A stretch of 32,153 nucleotides of DNA from Candidatus Dojkabacteria bacterium (GCA_026415655.1 JAOAGR010000012.1:1-32153), one strand, 5' to 3'; shown: positions 8,472 to 17,529, counted from the stretch's first letter. Numbers and translations are program-made. The notes: generated by a model from the sequence alone, not told the origin.

Positions 8472-11400
8472 ATGTCAAATAAAAGCCATCCATCTAAGAA
8501 TAACAGAGCAGTTCTGTTAGAGAATATCAAAGAGACGCTAGAGAAAATAAAGAATACCTTTACTAATAACTTTAAGAATAGTGGTCATTTAAATTATCAA
8601 AAATTTTTTCTTGGTAGAAATCTAATTACTCATAAAAATAAAAGATTGATTGTCGTAATGACGCTAGCATTTGCAGTTGTTATTACAGGAGTAGTTTTAG
8701 CTGTTTTGGCGTTTGTTGGCAATAATACCACTTCGCCCAGCAATACCCAGGCTAATAATAGAAGTTGGCATTTGCAAGATCGAAAGTATTATTTTTCCCA
8801 AATGAAGGAATATTTAAATGAAATCAGAACTAAATTTCCGAATGAAAATAATTCTGAAGTTGTGTATAGTATAGAAGTATTATGGAATAATACTAACTAT
8901 GGATGTACTAATAATAAGGGGCAACATTTATATGATTTAAAACCTGGTTTTTTATTTGTATTGAAAAATGGTGATACATATAAGTATTATCATGGTGCAG
9001 GAAGTTGGAAAGATACGAATAAAGGGATAATAAGTATCGATACTGTATTTCTTTGTAAACAAATAAATACATTTGAACAAGAAAATTTGCCATGGCCATA
9101 TATGGCTTCAATATATAAAAATGATCTTAAATTATGTTCAGTTGAGGCTATTAATAACTTTGTCAAAGGTGCAAATAAAATAACAAATAAATATGTCAAT
9201 GCGGATCTTACCTCAGGCACTATAACTTTAAATCCGGGACATGCAGTAGACATTAGTGTCTCATTATTTAATACATCAGATAAGATTAGATTGTTTATAT
9301 ATGATAAGAATGGTAATCCACTTAAATTGAGGTACGCTTATAATAACAGCAATCCAGGTGATTTTCAAACTTACAATGACATAGTAAATAAAGCTTCTGA
9401 GATGACTGTTGCTACAATCCCTACATCAACGTTTGCGGAGATTGGTACGGCATGGTTGCCCACTGATATTTACGCTAGTGGATTTGTCGGTGCTATAACA
9501 TATAACGCGAAATTTAGAGTTTCGTTTTCTCAACTGTTTCAAGATTTTTATATTACAGAATCCAATGGTAATGTAAAACTAAGTAATTCTTTTAATGATG
9601 AAGTCTATTTAATCGTTCATAATATAGATGACAATACTATTACAGCTAACGATAGGTGTGGCATAAGAGTGAAGTTGAATATTAATGATTCAAATCGACC
9701 AATGTGTCAGATAGATGCAGTAAAAGTTTATGATGCAAATGGACGAGAGGTTCAAAATCACGGAAACAAATTATATAAAGGCGAAGCAATATCATATAGT
9801 ATGTTAGTGCGCAACCCGGTTTCGCATACTGCTTTTGCGGTGATAGAAAATAGAGACAATTCTAATAAAGTGGCAACTTTTAATAAAGAAGTTAATGACA
9901 CTATTGGTAATCTATTGAATCCTGTTAGATCGTATATGTATCCTTATACTATAAAAAATGATAGTGGAGTAGATATAAAATTAACAGGATGGAGACTTCT
10001 GCCACAGCATAATCAGATTGTTGCACATTCTGACGATGTTAATGGATCGGTACAAATATATAAATATACTGTCGTAATAGGATATGAACAAATAGCATCA
10101 GATGATATTTTGGATGTAAATTATGCTACTAATGTCAAAGGGGCAGATGGGAAAATAAAAAATGCACAATTAAAAATATATCCGGACAGATGGGGTGTAG
10201 GTCAATTAGGGCGTGTAGCAAATCCAGCAGAGTGTATGCCTGTTTTTGAAATAATTCGTGAAGAGAGGAATAAACCTAAACCCATTGAGAGTACTTGTAG
10301 AATAATTCTAGAGTATGATAACGCATCACAACGTTGTGATGGTGCAAGTGGTCAAGTCTGTAGGCTACTAGGAAAAGGTAAAAATGCAAAAGTTACTGTT
10401 GCATCTAATTTAGCAACTCTTCAAACAGTAAATACACGATATAATCTTGCAGAAGATATTACTTATAATAATGGTAAAACAACTCAAAATTCCTATTTAT
10501 CTAATAGCGAACAAAATTCTGTTGATTTTGCCAATTACCCAAATAATTACAGAGCCGATGAAATAGGGAGAGAGTTTGGAGGACAGGTCAATATCCCTGA
10601 CACTACGCCAGTACCTTGTATGCTGAAAGTTCAATTTTCTGAAGTTGGTCAGCCACCACAACCTCCGGTCACCCAGACACCTGTCGTGACTCCAACGCCA
10701 ACAGTGGTACAAACCCCGGGACAACGACCGTCAACATGTCAAACAGTTAAATTAAAAAATATAACTAAGAATAAGGAGTGCTGGGATGTTGAGATGAGTA
10801 AGTGTGAAATAGCTCATGGTCATAGATTAAAAGTAGAGAATGTTTCCTATACTGGCCCAGAGCCACAAGGATATGAGGCGGTTGTAACTCAGATAAGTTA
10901 TAACAATGAGTCCACAGAACTAATACTTACTCAAGGTGATGAATTCACGGTAGATGACAATACTCGTACATTACAGGTGATGGGAAGAATAAAAGTCAAT
11001 AATAAAGATTATAATTGTAAAACTTATTCCACTGATATTAGGCCGCCTTTAGCCTGTTCTGACATAGTCTATAAGATCAAAAATGTTACCAAAAATCTAA
11101 CATGTAATGCTAAAGCTGGTAGTATTCATAATCTCAGTAATTGTCAGATAGAAAGAGGAGATGTAATAGAAGTTCGTGTTCCAAAAGTCTCTTGGGTGAG
11201 AGATTACAATATCACTAAACCTTCTTTATTAGTGTTTTATGAGGGATTGAAACTTTTTAGTGGATCAGAATATGCTGATGATTTCTTCTATACCATGGTG
11301 AATAATGCGACTGATAATGAATATGTTTTCAGAATCGATGGGTCCAATGCGGATACTAAATATTATAAGTGGGGATATTACGCAGATGACTATGGCGAAA

Positions 11401-12200
11401 ATCTATATTTAAATGCTATTAGTTTTGGATTTGCTGTTGCCATTGCAGATAATCAGGGTACTTATCATTATGATAATGATAGCTATAACTGTAACAAAAA
11501 CCCAAAAAATCGAGTAACGATTGATTTAACAAGCCCTTATACAAAGCCAGTTTGTCTTGATCTTGTAAGAAAAGTGCAAAACGACGACATTGTGTATCGA
11601 TCCAACGATGACTCTGTGATCCGTCATGATAACTTGGCGACTCGTATGACGTCAGTGCATACTTGGTATCGTTTCAACGGTACAAACCAAGGTAATATTA
11701 TGTTTAAGCTAAAGATGCGTGCTAAACCAGGTGTACGTGATTATGTTGCTTACTTGAGACCAGTTAGATACAAGAACAGTATGTTAGAAGTTGAAGATAT
11801 GCCTTTAAGACAAGTAATTCCTAATTTTGCACAAAAACATAATCAAGTTACTATGTTTACAACTCTCGCTCCATACACAAATGGTCAAATCAGAAATTAT
11901 GGATGGGTCAAAAACTTTACTCTCAATCCCGACTTTGCTGGTGAACAAGTTGTAGATTTAGAATTTAGCGTATTGGAAGAACATCTAATCAGGAATTCCG
12001 TAGATACAGTATTTTTAAATTTGTATATTTGGGAATATGATCGACCATCCAATGCAATGAATTGTTCTATTCTTTTGAAGACCCGAAGAGTACCCGATGA
12101 TGAGATTAAGCCAGAAAAATATATGTATACTCCAGTATCTTCTAATGCTTACATGTATGATAATAGAACAAATCGTTACCGAGCAAGCAAAATAGCGTAA
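8472..12200 (+). CDS. Giant surface protein with N-terminal membrane anchor and repeated Cys domains
   Basis: 1242 residues. A basic cytoplasmic N-terminus is followed by one membrane helix (about 58-84), giving an N-in, C-out protein. The large ectodomain (from about 90) is Asn-, Tyr- and Thr-rich and shows no enzyme motif. A Pro/Thr/Val linker (about 725-752, PPQPPVTQTPVVTPTP) separates it from tandem Cys-containing domains at about 752-855 and 860-970, each with C at the start, an N-x-T/E-C pair and a C-x-I-x-x-G segment. These resemble the Cys domain of the divergent protein (588-690 there). No C-terminal anchor or sorting signal is seen. A strong terminator follows directly. It is probably a surface-displayed structural or adhesive protein; the partner is unknown. 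Confidence 0.8.
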   Translation: MSNKSHPSKNNRAVLLENIKETLEKIKNTFTNNFKNSGHLNYQKFFLGRNLITHKNKRLIVVMTLAFAVVITGVVLAVLAFVGNNTTSPSNTQANNRSWHLQDRKYYFSQMKEYLNEIRTKFPNENNSEVVYSIEVLWNNTNYGCTNNKGQHLYDLKPGFLFVLKNGDTYKYYHGAGSWKDTNKGIISIDTVFLCKQINTFEQENLPWPYMASIYKNDLKLCSVEAINNFVKGANKITNKYVNADLTSGTITLNPGHAVDISVSLFNTSDKIRLFIYDKNGNPLKLRYAYNNSNPGDFQTYNDIVNKASEMTVATIPTSTFAEIGTAWLPTDIYASGFVGAITYNAKFRVSFSQLFQDFYITESNGNVKLSNSFNDEVYLIVHNIDDNTITANDRCGIRVKLNINDSNRPMCQIDAVKVYDANGREVQNHGNKLYKGEAISYSMLVRNPVSHTAFAVIENRDNSNKVATFNKEVNDTIGNLLNPVRSYMYPYTIKNDSGVDIKLTGWRLLPQHNQIVAHSDDVNGSVQIYKYTVVIGYEQIASDDILDVNYATNVKGADGKIKNAQLKIYPDRWGVGQLGRVANPAECMPVFEIIREERNKPKPIESTCRIILEYDNASQRCDGASGQVCRLLGKGKNAKVTVASNLATLQTVNTRYNLAEDITYNNGKTTQNSYLSNSEQNSVDFANYPNNYRADEIGREFGGQVNIPDTTPVPCMLKVQFSEVGQPPQPPVTQTPVVTPTPTVVQTPGQRPSTCQTVKLKNITKNKECWDVEMSKCEIAHGHRLKVENVSYTGPEPQGYEAVVTQISYNNESTELILTQGDEFTVDDNTRTLQVMGRIKVNNKDYNCKTYSTDIRPPLACSDIVYKIKNVTKNLTCNAKAGSIHNLSNCQIERGDVIEVRVPKVSWVRDYNITKPSLLVFYEGLKLFSGSEYADDFFYTMVNNATDNEYVFRIDGSNADTKYYKWGYYADDYGENLYLNAISFGFAVAIADNQGTYHYDNDSYNCNKNPKNRVTIDLTSPYTKPVCLDLVRKVQNDDIVYRSNDDSVIRHDNLATRMTSVHTWYRFNGTNQGNIMFKLKMRAKPGVRDYVAYLRPVRYKNSMLEVEDMPLRQVIPNFAQKHNQVTMFTTLAPYTNGQIRNYGWVKNFTLNPDFAGEQVVDLEFSVLEEHLIRNSVDTVFLNLYIWEYDRPSNAMNCSILLKTRRVPDDEIKPEKYMYTPVSSNAYMYDNRTNRYRASKIA

Positions 12201-12217
12201 GATCTTATAATAAAGAC

Positions 12218-12246
12218 CGGACCGTCTTTAAAACGGTCCGTTTTTT
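12218..12246 (+). terminator. Intrinsic terminator of the 1242-aa gene
   Basis: An 8-bp GC-rich stem CGGACCGT/ACGGTCCG (12218-12225 with 12233-12240), a 7-nt loop, then six T (12241-12246). It lies 17 bp after the stop codon. Its T-tract overlaps the stop of the convergent GDPD gene. The opposite strand has a weaker T-rich run, so bidirectional use is possible. Confidence 0.9.
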
Positions 12247-13396
12247 ATTTTGTCAAGCTAGTATTGAATATAAACTGATCAAATCCCCTTGCCTTTAATT
12301 GCTTCTTTCTTTTTTCGATGTGGTCTACTATTTTACCTAGATATAGATATGGATTTTTCTCAAAAGCAATTTCTTTTAGGCGATGTAGTCTCTCATTATG
12401 CAATGGTACATCCATATGTGGGATTTCCGGTATATTGGGCATTATTCCATCCACTCTTCCTTCGTTTATATAATCCATCATATCTTTACGTGATGAGTCA
12501 GATGGGGCTATGACTTTGTAACCTTTTTTGCGAGATAGATAGAAAAAGCGATATAACCATGCTTTTTGTATGTATTTAATAATTGGTATATGAGGAACCG
12601 ATGATATAAATTTATAGAGTATTCTATTTTCATCTATATCAGGACTATATAAATGTATCAGGTCCTGATAATCCATTCTATTGCCACGTGATATACCAAA
12701 TTTGAAAGGTCCGATTTTACCTTCATTCAGGATCAACATGATTATATGATGGGTAAAATAAGCATGGAGATAATCAGGAGCGAATTTTTCTGGATGTTTA
12801 AGTTTATATTCGTGTACTTCTTTTCTTAAATGATCTAACTTATTAATGCTTAAAAAGTTATCAATGAAATCCATTTGTATATATTTAGATTTACTTTTTG
12901 GTCCCCATATAGCTGATCTAATAGGTTGTGGAATTCCCTGTACGAATATTGGTCTTTTATAATTTTTATCTGTTAGTTCTAATATGTTAGTCCATAGTAT
13001 TAGTTCTCGTAGATATGTATATCCATTGACACCAACAAATATTCTTTTTCCAAACTTTGAAATAGATTTTAAAAAAACAGGTATATTTAACTTATTATGT
13101 GGAATTTTTATATCCAGATAAACTCTTTTTCTTTTGTATTTTTTGTAGGATAGAAGTTTTAATAAACTATCGTAAGATATTAAAGTTTTATACCTTTTGT
13201 TTATTTCATTAGCGTTTTCGTCAATAGGATCATGTTCTATAATCCCATATCCATCTTTTGTTAGAACTAGATCACACTCTGCAGATTCATAGGTTGATTC
13301 TGCTTCTAAAGAAAATAAGATTGCATCATAACTGTTTGGTTCAAAAACATTACCAAATGCTCCTCTATGATTGAATATCAAGACCTGTTTCTTCAT
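12245..13396 (-). CDS. Glycerophosphodiester phosphodiesterase family protein
   Basis: 383 residues with the GDPD-type TIM-barrel signature: HRG at 10-12, EPNS at 19-22, E40-x-D42 in SAECDLVLTKDG, and EHD at 54-56. These supply the conserved metal and catalytic residues (H10, R11, E40, D42, H55). VYLDIKIP (near 93-100) fits the next metal-binding strand, and a late DGIMPNIP fits the end of the barrel. Family members split glycerophosphodiesters into glycerol-3-phosphate and an alcohol. The protein is longer than typical bacterial UgpQ (about 250 aa) because of a large central insertion (about 150-290). No signal peptide is seen, so it is probably cytoplasmic. Substrate unknown. Confidence 0.8.
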   Translation of the reverse strand: MKKQVLIFNHRGAFGNVFEPNSYDAILFSLEAESTYESAECDLVLTKDGYGIIEHDPIDENANEINKRYKTLISYDSLLKLLSYKKYKRKRVYLDIKIPHNKLNIPVFLKSISKFGKRIFVGVNGYTYLRELILWTNILELTDKNYKRPIFVQGIPQPIRSAIWGPKSKSKYIQMDFIDNFLSINKLDHLRKEVHEYKLKHPEKFAPDYLHAYFTHHIIMLILNEGKIGPFKFGISRGNRMDYQDLIHLYSPDIDENRILYKFISSVPHIPIIKYIQKAWLYRFFYLSRKKGYKVIAPSDSSRKDMMDYINEGRVDGIMPNIPEIPHMDVPLHNERLHRLKEIAFEKNPYLYLGKIVDHIEKRKKQLKARGFDQFIFNTSLTK

Positions 13397-13459
13397 AATT
13401 AGCCTACAAAGAACAGTCTAACAATTTGAAAATCTTTCATCAAGAAAATATACGAATAA

Positions 13460-13534
13460 TGGTCGCGGGGGGTGGACTCGAACCACCGACCTTCAGGTTA
13501 TGAGCCTGACGAGCTGCCACTGCTCTACCCCGCA
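13460..13534 (-). tRNA. Initiator tRNA-fMet (anticodon CAT)
   Basis: Cloverleaf with anticodon loop CTCATAA, T-arm GGTGG/CCACC around TTCGAGT, A73 and an encoded CCA. Initiator features: a weak first pair (T1-G72) and an A11-T24 pair in the D-stem GAGC/GCTC. The anticodon stem TCAGG/CCTGA has only two of the three usual G-C pairs next to the loop (A-T at 29-41). Confidence 0.88.
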
Positions 13535-13544
13535 ATACACAAAA

Positions 13545-13553
13545 ATTATATCA
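13545..13553 (-). promoter_or_regulatory. Extended -10 promoter of tRNA-fMet
   Basis: TGA-TATAAT on the minus strand ends 10 bp before the mature tRNA 5' end. This is the same extended -10 form seen at several genes in the window. Confidence 0.55.
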
Positions 13554-13587
13554 TGTAAATTTGTTTTTGTCATGTTATTATTCAAAT

Positions 13588-14793
13588 ATGAAATTGCCAG
13601 CAAAAGTAAAGTGTCCAAAATGTGGGTATGAATTTTCTATAAATGAAGTACTTGCACAGGAAGTAAATGAATATTTGCAAAAACAGAAACTATTCTTTCA
13701 AAAACAACTAGAATCAGAATATGAGGAAAAAGCAAAAAATTTATCAGAAAAAGTGAAGCGAGAGCTCGCGGAAGAAAAAAATAAAGAGATCGAAAGATTA
13801 AAAAGTGAGCTAGAAAAACAATTTAAAGATCAAACACGAGTATATGAAGCAAAGTTGGAGGAGACAAAAAGGAAGATGCATGAAATACAAAAACAAGAAG
13901 AACAACTAAAACAAATGGAAAGTATAATAAAAGAAAAAGAGAGATTGCTTGAGAATCAAATCCGCCTGCAAGTAGAGAAAGAAAGGGAGAATTTGATAAA
14001 AAATTATAATGAAAAATTTAATCAAAAATTTGAACAGATGCGAGCAGAATATGAAGAACGTATCAGACTTTTAAACAAAAGCTTGGAAGAGGCACAAATG
14101 AGGGCAACATCGGCCTCAGAGAGGATTAGGGGAGAAGTTGCAGAGATAAATATACAAAATGAATTGGCCAAGACATTTTCCGAAGATCAAATTGAAGAAG
14201 TATTAAAGGGCGTGACGGGTGCTGATATCATACAGAAGGTATTTTTTAAATCTGTGTATTGTGGAACATTGGTGTGGGAAGTTAAGAGAACGAAAAGTTT
14301 CAATAGGGATTGGATCAAGAAACTAAAGGATGATGTAATAAAATCAAAAGGAAATATAGGGATACTAATAACCACCACATTACCAGAAGAAGTTAGAGAG
14401 TTTGGATTTATTGACGGTATATGGATATGCTCATTTGATGTATATATCCCCTTGGCTGTTGCATTGCGTATACAACTAATAGAACAAAAAAGAATTGAAC
14501 GGTTGTATAACAATCGTGATCTAAAAAGTTCTGAGTTATATAGATATATTATTTCCGATGAATTCAGAAATAAAATAATCTCTATTGTAGAAAACTTTAG
14601 AACAATGCGAGAAGACCTTGAAGCAGAGAAACGTGCAATGCTGAGAATATGGGCTAAAAGAGAAAAGGAAATATTAAGAATGACGAATTCAACCATAAGT
14701 ATTGTTGGTGATTTGCAAGGTATTCTTGGTAATTCATTTCGTAATATTGATACACTTGATCTTGATAAACTATCTGAACCGAAAATATTTTAA
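13588..14793 (+). CDS. DUF2130 domain protein with N-terminal zinc-ribbon-like motif and long coiled coil
   Basis: 401 residues from ATG 13588, chosen because TGT-TATTAT ends 6 nt upstream and because CPKCGYEFS then lies at residues 9-17, as in the family. A long charged coiled coil occupies about 25-205. The C-terminal domain (about 195-300) has ERIRGEVAEI, KGVTGADI, LVWEVKRTKSFNRDWIKKL and a GFIDGIWIC segment, all typical of DUF2130. The E-x-K in WEVKRTK recalls PD-(D/E)xK nucleases, so a nucleic-acid role is plausible but unproven. It abuts the convergent methyltransferase gene with no gap. Confidence 0.85.
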   Translation: MKLPAKVKCPKCGYEFSINEVLAQEVNEYLQKQKLFFQKQLESEYEEKAKNLSEKVKRELAEEKNKEIERLKSELEKQFKDQTRVYEAKLEETKRKMHEIQKQEEQLKQMESIIKEKERLLENQIRLQVEKERENLIKNYNEKFNQKFEQMRAEYEERIRLLNKSLEEAQMRATSASERIRGEVAEINIQNELAKTFSEDQIEEVLKGVTGADIIQKVFFKSVYCGTLVWEVKRTKSFNRDWIKKLKDDVIKSKGNIGILITTTLPEEVREFGFIDGIWICSFDVYIPLAVALRIQLIEQKRIERLYNNRDLKSSELYRYIISDEFRNKIISIVENFRTMREDLEAEKRAMLRIWAKREKEILRMTNSTISIVGDLQGILGNSFRNIDTLDLDKLSEPKIF

Positions 14794-15339
14794 TTATTTT
14801 GTAACAACATATTTATAAATATGTAATTTTTCATCAATTTCTGTGGGTGATAAATTAGGAAACTTGAATCTATTAGAAATTATTATTATTTTGTCTTTTT
14901 TGAATTCTTTTAATATTTTTTTCTCAACTTTGTTTATCGTATTAGGAAGTAAATATACAAATAAAATATCAGTGTTTTTTATAGAATAGTTCCACATGTT
15001 TCCATGTATAATTTTAACTTTGTTTTTAAAGAAAATCTGGGCAACAATATTACTAAATAGATATAAAAAAAAGTTTTTTTCAATACCAATACATTTTTTA
15101 GCTCCTCTTTTGGCACATAAAAATAGTACACGTCCATCGCCGGATCCTAAATCTAAAACTACTTTATCTTTCAGATCACCTGCAATATCAATCATTTTTA
15201 GTACAGTTTTAAACCTGGACGGTATATATGGGGCTTCTCCTGTAAGAGCTTCTTTTGTGGCTAGAATAACTACGAGTATAAAACTAAAAATTAAAAAAAA
15301 TTTTGTTAATCCATCTAAGATTGCTAAAAAATCAATCAT
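14794..15339 (-). CDS. Membrane-tethered class I SAM methyltransferase, FAM173/ATPSCKMT-like
   Basis: 181 residues. One membrane helix (about 11-27) precedes a Rossmann-type methyltransferase domain. YIPSRFKTVLKMIDIA (38-53) leads into motif I VLDLGSGDGR (61-70), then CIGIEKN, and LFVYLLPN around 120-130. The order (P-x-P-like entry segment, LGSGDGR, and a YLLP post-motif in place of NPPY) is that of the FAM173 group, whose eukaryotic members methylate a lysine of ATP synthase subunit c or the ADP/ATP carrier. A protein-lysine substrate is an inference. The domain is short, ending soon after the fifth strand. Confidence 0.75.
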   Translation of the reverse strand: MIDFLAILDGLTKFFLIFSFILVVILATKEALTGEAPYIPSRFKTVLKMIDIAGDLKDKVVLDLGSGDGRVLFLCAKRGAKKCIGIEKNFFLYLFSNIVAQIFFKNKVKIIHGNMWNYSIKNTDILFVYLLPNTINKVEKKILKEFKKDKIIIISNRFKFPNLSPTEIDEKLHIYKYVVTK

Positions 15340-15377
15340 AATTATTTTGTCTAAAATATGCTAAATATAACATTTTC

Positions 15378-15386
15378 TGATAAAAT
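15378..15386 (+). promoter_or_regulatory. Extended -10 promoter of the tRNA at 15395
   Basis: TGA-TAAAAT ends 8 bp before the tRNA 5' end. This places the transcription start almost at the mature end. Confidence 0.55.
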
Positions 15387-15394
15387 TACACATC

Positions 15395-15468
15395 GGGGGT
15401 GTCGTTCAATGGTAGGACTGCGGTCCCAAAAACCGCCAATGGGAGTTCGATTCTCTCCACCCTCGCCA
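15395..15468 (+). tRNA. tRNA of uncertain identity: Trp-like body, anticodon loop CCCAAAA (C33, anticodon CAA)
   Basis: All stems fit: acceptor GGGGGTG/CACCCTC, D-stem GTTC/GGAC, anticodon stem GCGGT/ACCGC, T-arm GGGAG/CTCTC around TTCGATT, G73 and an encoded CCA. The seven-base anticodon loop CCCAAAA puts C at position 33, almost always U, and CAA at 34-36, which would read UUG (Leu). There is no long variable arm, and G73 with the GGGAG T-stem resembles tRNA-Trp (usual loop CTCCAAA), not tRNA-Leu. Two changes would convert a Trp loop to this one. It lies just upstream of the permease gene and has its own extended -10 box. Confidence 0.75.
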
Positions 15469-15483
15469 TGAATTGTTTTAACT

Positions 15484-16557
15484 ATGAAAAAAGAAGTACA
15501 GTTTGATCAAAATAAGAGATATGTTTTCTTATTCTTTTCTGTACTTATTCTTATTATGTCAGTAATATTTTTAAGGGATTATTTCGGTGTTCTTTCTTTA
15601 GGATTATTAACTGTAGTGGTTTATAATCCAGTGTATCGATTTTTTCTAAAGGTTTTTAAAAGAAATAATATTGCTACTTTTTTTGTAATTACGACAATTT
15701 TTATATCATTAATATTGCCAATTTTGATTGTTGGGATGATTGGTTTTTTTCAAATAAGAAGCATAGCTTCAGATTTTTTGATTACAAATAACGGAGGTAA
15801 TTTGAATATAGAAGAGATTAAAAATTTTACTCTAAGTAAATTAAATTCATTACTCGAATCTATACCATACGTAACTTATAGAGTTTCTGATGAAGATGTT
15901 GATAAATTTATTACAAATGCATATGAAAATTCCGGACAATTACTTCTAGGTTTTGTTACGCCAATTGCTCAGCAAATACCTACTATTACTGCGAATCTTA
16001 TATTGTATGTAATTTTACTTGCGTATTTGTTTCCAAATCAAGATAAACTTCGTGAGAAATTTATAGAGGTTAGTCCTTTTGAAAGGAAAATTGATGAGAA
16101 ATATATTACTCGTATCACCGCTATGGCTAAATCAATGGTTAATGGTACATTCATTGTAGCATTCGTACAATCGGCTATAGCTATGATAACATTAATTATC
16201 TTAGATATTCCTTATGTTGCACTACTTACTTTACTTTATTTTGTGGCTTGTGTTATCCCGGTTTTAGGTGGATTTGTAATAACTATACCACTTGCGATAA
16301 TCATGTTTTTCTCAGGTAATTTAGTTGGAGCAATTTTTCTCATTTTAATCCAAACATTGGTAATATCAATTATTGATAATATACTCAGACCTAAACTTGT
16401 ATCTAAAGAATCAAAATTGCCTGAATTCTTAACTTTGCTTGGTATCATGGCGGGTATAAGCTTTTTTGGCCCACTCGGTTTCATTTATGGGCCAATTGTA
16501 GTGATAATAATTGTAACAACACTGGAGATTTATGCGGCTCAGTATTCTAAAAAATAA
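15484..16557 (+). CDS. AI-2E family transporter (permease)
   Basis: 357 residues, multipass: paired helices near the N-terminus (about 13-50), another pair (about 60-90), a polar region (about 95-160), then four or more helices to about 350. PVLGGFVITIPLAI and the block DNILRPKLVSKESKLPEFLTLLG are typical of this family. Near the end, GPLGFIYGPIVVIII also matches. Members export small molecules such as autoinducer-2 or act in ion/proton exchange, so the substrate cannot be told from sequence. The ATG lies 15 bp after a tRNA and has no Shine-Dalgarno sequence, so it may be read from the tRNA promoter. Confidence 0.88.
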   Translation: MKKEVQFDQNKRYVFLFFSVLILIMSVIFLRDYFGVLSLGLLTVVVYNPVYRFFLKVFKRNNIATFFVITTIFISLILPILIVGMIGFFQIRSIASDFLITNNGGNLNIEEIKNFTLSKLNSLLESIPYVTYRVSDEDVDKFITNAYENSGQLLLGFVTPIAQQIPTITANLILYVILLAYLFPNQDKLREKFIEVSPFERKIDEKYITRITAMAKSMVNGTFIVAFVQSAIAMITLIILDIPYVALLTLLYFVACVIPVLGGFVITIPLAIIMFFSGNLVGAIFLILIQTLVISIIDNILRPKLVSKESKLPEFLTLLGIMAGISFFGPLGFIYGPIVVIIIVTTLEIYAAQYSKK

Positions 16558-16581
16558 TTGTGACTGAAATTTATATACAAA

Positions 16582-16610
16582 TTGACAAATTAATAAATCA
16601 GAGATATCAT
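16582..16610 (+). promoter_or_regulatory. Promoter of tRNA-Glu
   Basis: TTGACA (16582-16587), 17-bp spacer, TATCAT (16605-16610). The tRNA begins 13 bp after the -10 box. Confidence 0.65.
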
Positions 16611-16623
16611 TTAACACTATAAT

Positions 16624-16698
16624 GGCTCTGTAGTACAGCGGTTAGTACACCGGGTTTTCAGTCCGGGGACCGGGGTTCGATTCCCCGCAGAGTCACCA
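16624..16698 (+). tRNA. tRNA-Glu (anticodon TTC)
   Basis: Acceptor GGCTCTG/CAGAGTC, anticodon stem CCGGG/TCCGG around loop TTTTCAG (anticodon TTC), T-arm with GGTTCGATTCC, discriminator A and an encoded CCA. Confidence 0.95.
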
Positions 16699-16703
16699 AA
16701 GCT

Positions 16704-17306
16704 TTATTTTATTTGTTTTTTCTGAAAGTATATAAATAAAATAGTGAATATTAGGTTAGAACTTAGAAATATTGTCTTACCAATATATGTAAGGTAGGGT
16801 AGAGGATCATTTGTAATATTGATCATTCCTAGTGTAATACCTGTATTTGGTATTACGAAAATCAAACCAAAGGATACAAACCAACTACCGAGTATTGATG
16901 AAAGAATAATAACGATCCATTCTTTCAGTTTGAAAATAACAGGTATAGCTGCGAATAAAACTGCAATAGCAATATTTGCAATAAAGATAACATTTTGGTC
17001 TGCATTTGGAAATAACATCCCTGATATAGAAATTGATATGAAATAACCAATTAACCCACTGATAATAAGTAAACCTACATCGTATAAAAATACCCCTATT
17101 GCGGTAAGTAGAGAAGCAACTATTAAAGAAGATATGATAGATAAAATATTTATATTAAAATCAAACCAATATAAAACAGTATATATAGCTAAAACAAAAA
17201 TAAAGATTGGAAATGCAAATTTAAATAGCTTATTACCATATAAACCTAATAGAAGACCTATTAGTATAACGACAAGAATTGATAATATACCTGAATATGA
17301 ATTCAT
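16704..17306 (-). CDS. Multipass membrane protein of unknown function
   Basis: 200 residues, very hydrophobic, with about seven likely membrane helices spread from residue 7 to 195 and short charged loops. Glycines in the helices (GLLLGLYG near 17-24, SGLIGYF near 83-89) recall DUF4203/TMEM198-type proteins, but I would not assign that family firmly. The ATG overlaps the TGA stop of rpmG in an ATGA arrangement, so it is translated from the same mRNA as ribosomal protein L33. No enzymatic motif is seen. Confidence 0.72.
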   Translation of the reverse strand: MNSYSGILSILVVILIGLLLGLYGNKLFKFAFPIFIFVLAIYTVLYWFDFNINILSIISSLIVASLLTAIGVFLYDVGLLIISGLIGYFISISISGMLFPNADQNVIFIANIAIAVLFAAIPVIFKLKEWIVIILSSILGSWFVSFGLIFVIPNTGITLGMINITNDPLPYLTYIGKTIFLSSNLIFTILFIYFQKKQIK

Positions 17307-17494
17307 TTCTTCTCTACAAATTTAACATGCTTGCGTACTATTGGATCATATTTCATTAATTCAATCTTTCCTTCAGTTTTTCTTGGATTCTTGAATGTAT
17401 AATATATATATCCTGTAGGTTTTCCATCGGCTTTTGTTGCAGTTGAATGTAATTTTACCAATATTCTTTTTTTCTTTTTACTTTTCGATGCCAT
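17303..17494 (-). CDS. rpmG: 50S ribosomal protein L33
   Basis: 63 residues from the ATG at 17494. The start is fixed by TATAAT ending 6 nt upstream. The frame runs further upstream, but that extension has no L33 character. [20 protein letters not shown], then [20 protein letters not shown] and KHVKFVEKK, match the L33 pattern. It is a cysteine-free (zinc-less) form with a lysine-rich N-terminus. The stop is TGA, overlapping the next gene's ATG. This is the clearest evidence in the window that TGA terminates. Confidence 0.95.
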   Translation of the reverse strand: MASKSKKKKRILVKLHSTATKADGKPTGYIYYTFKNPRKTEGKIELMKYDPIVRKHVKFVEKK

Positions 17495-17500
17495 ACTTTG

Positions 17501-17529
17501 ATTATAATGTATTTTTTGGATAATGACAA
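17501..17529 (-). promoter_or_regulatory. Promoter of rpmG, probably giving a leaderless mRNA
   Basis: TTGTCA (17524-17529), 17-bp spacer and TATAAT (17501-17506), read on the minus strand. Only 6 nt separate the -10 box from the ATG, so transcription should begin at the start codon. Confidence 0.7.
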
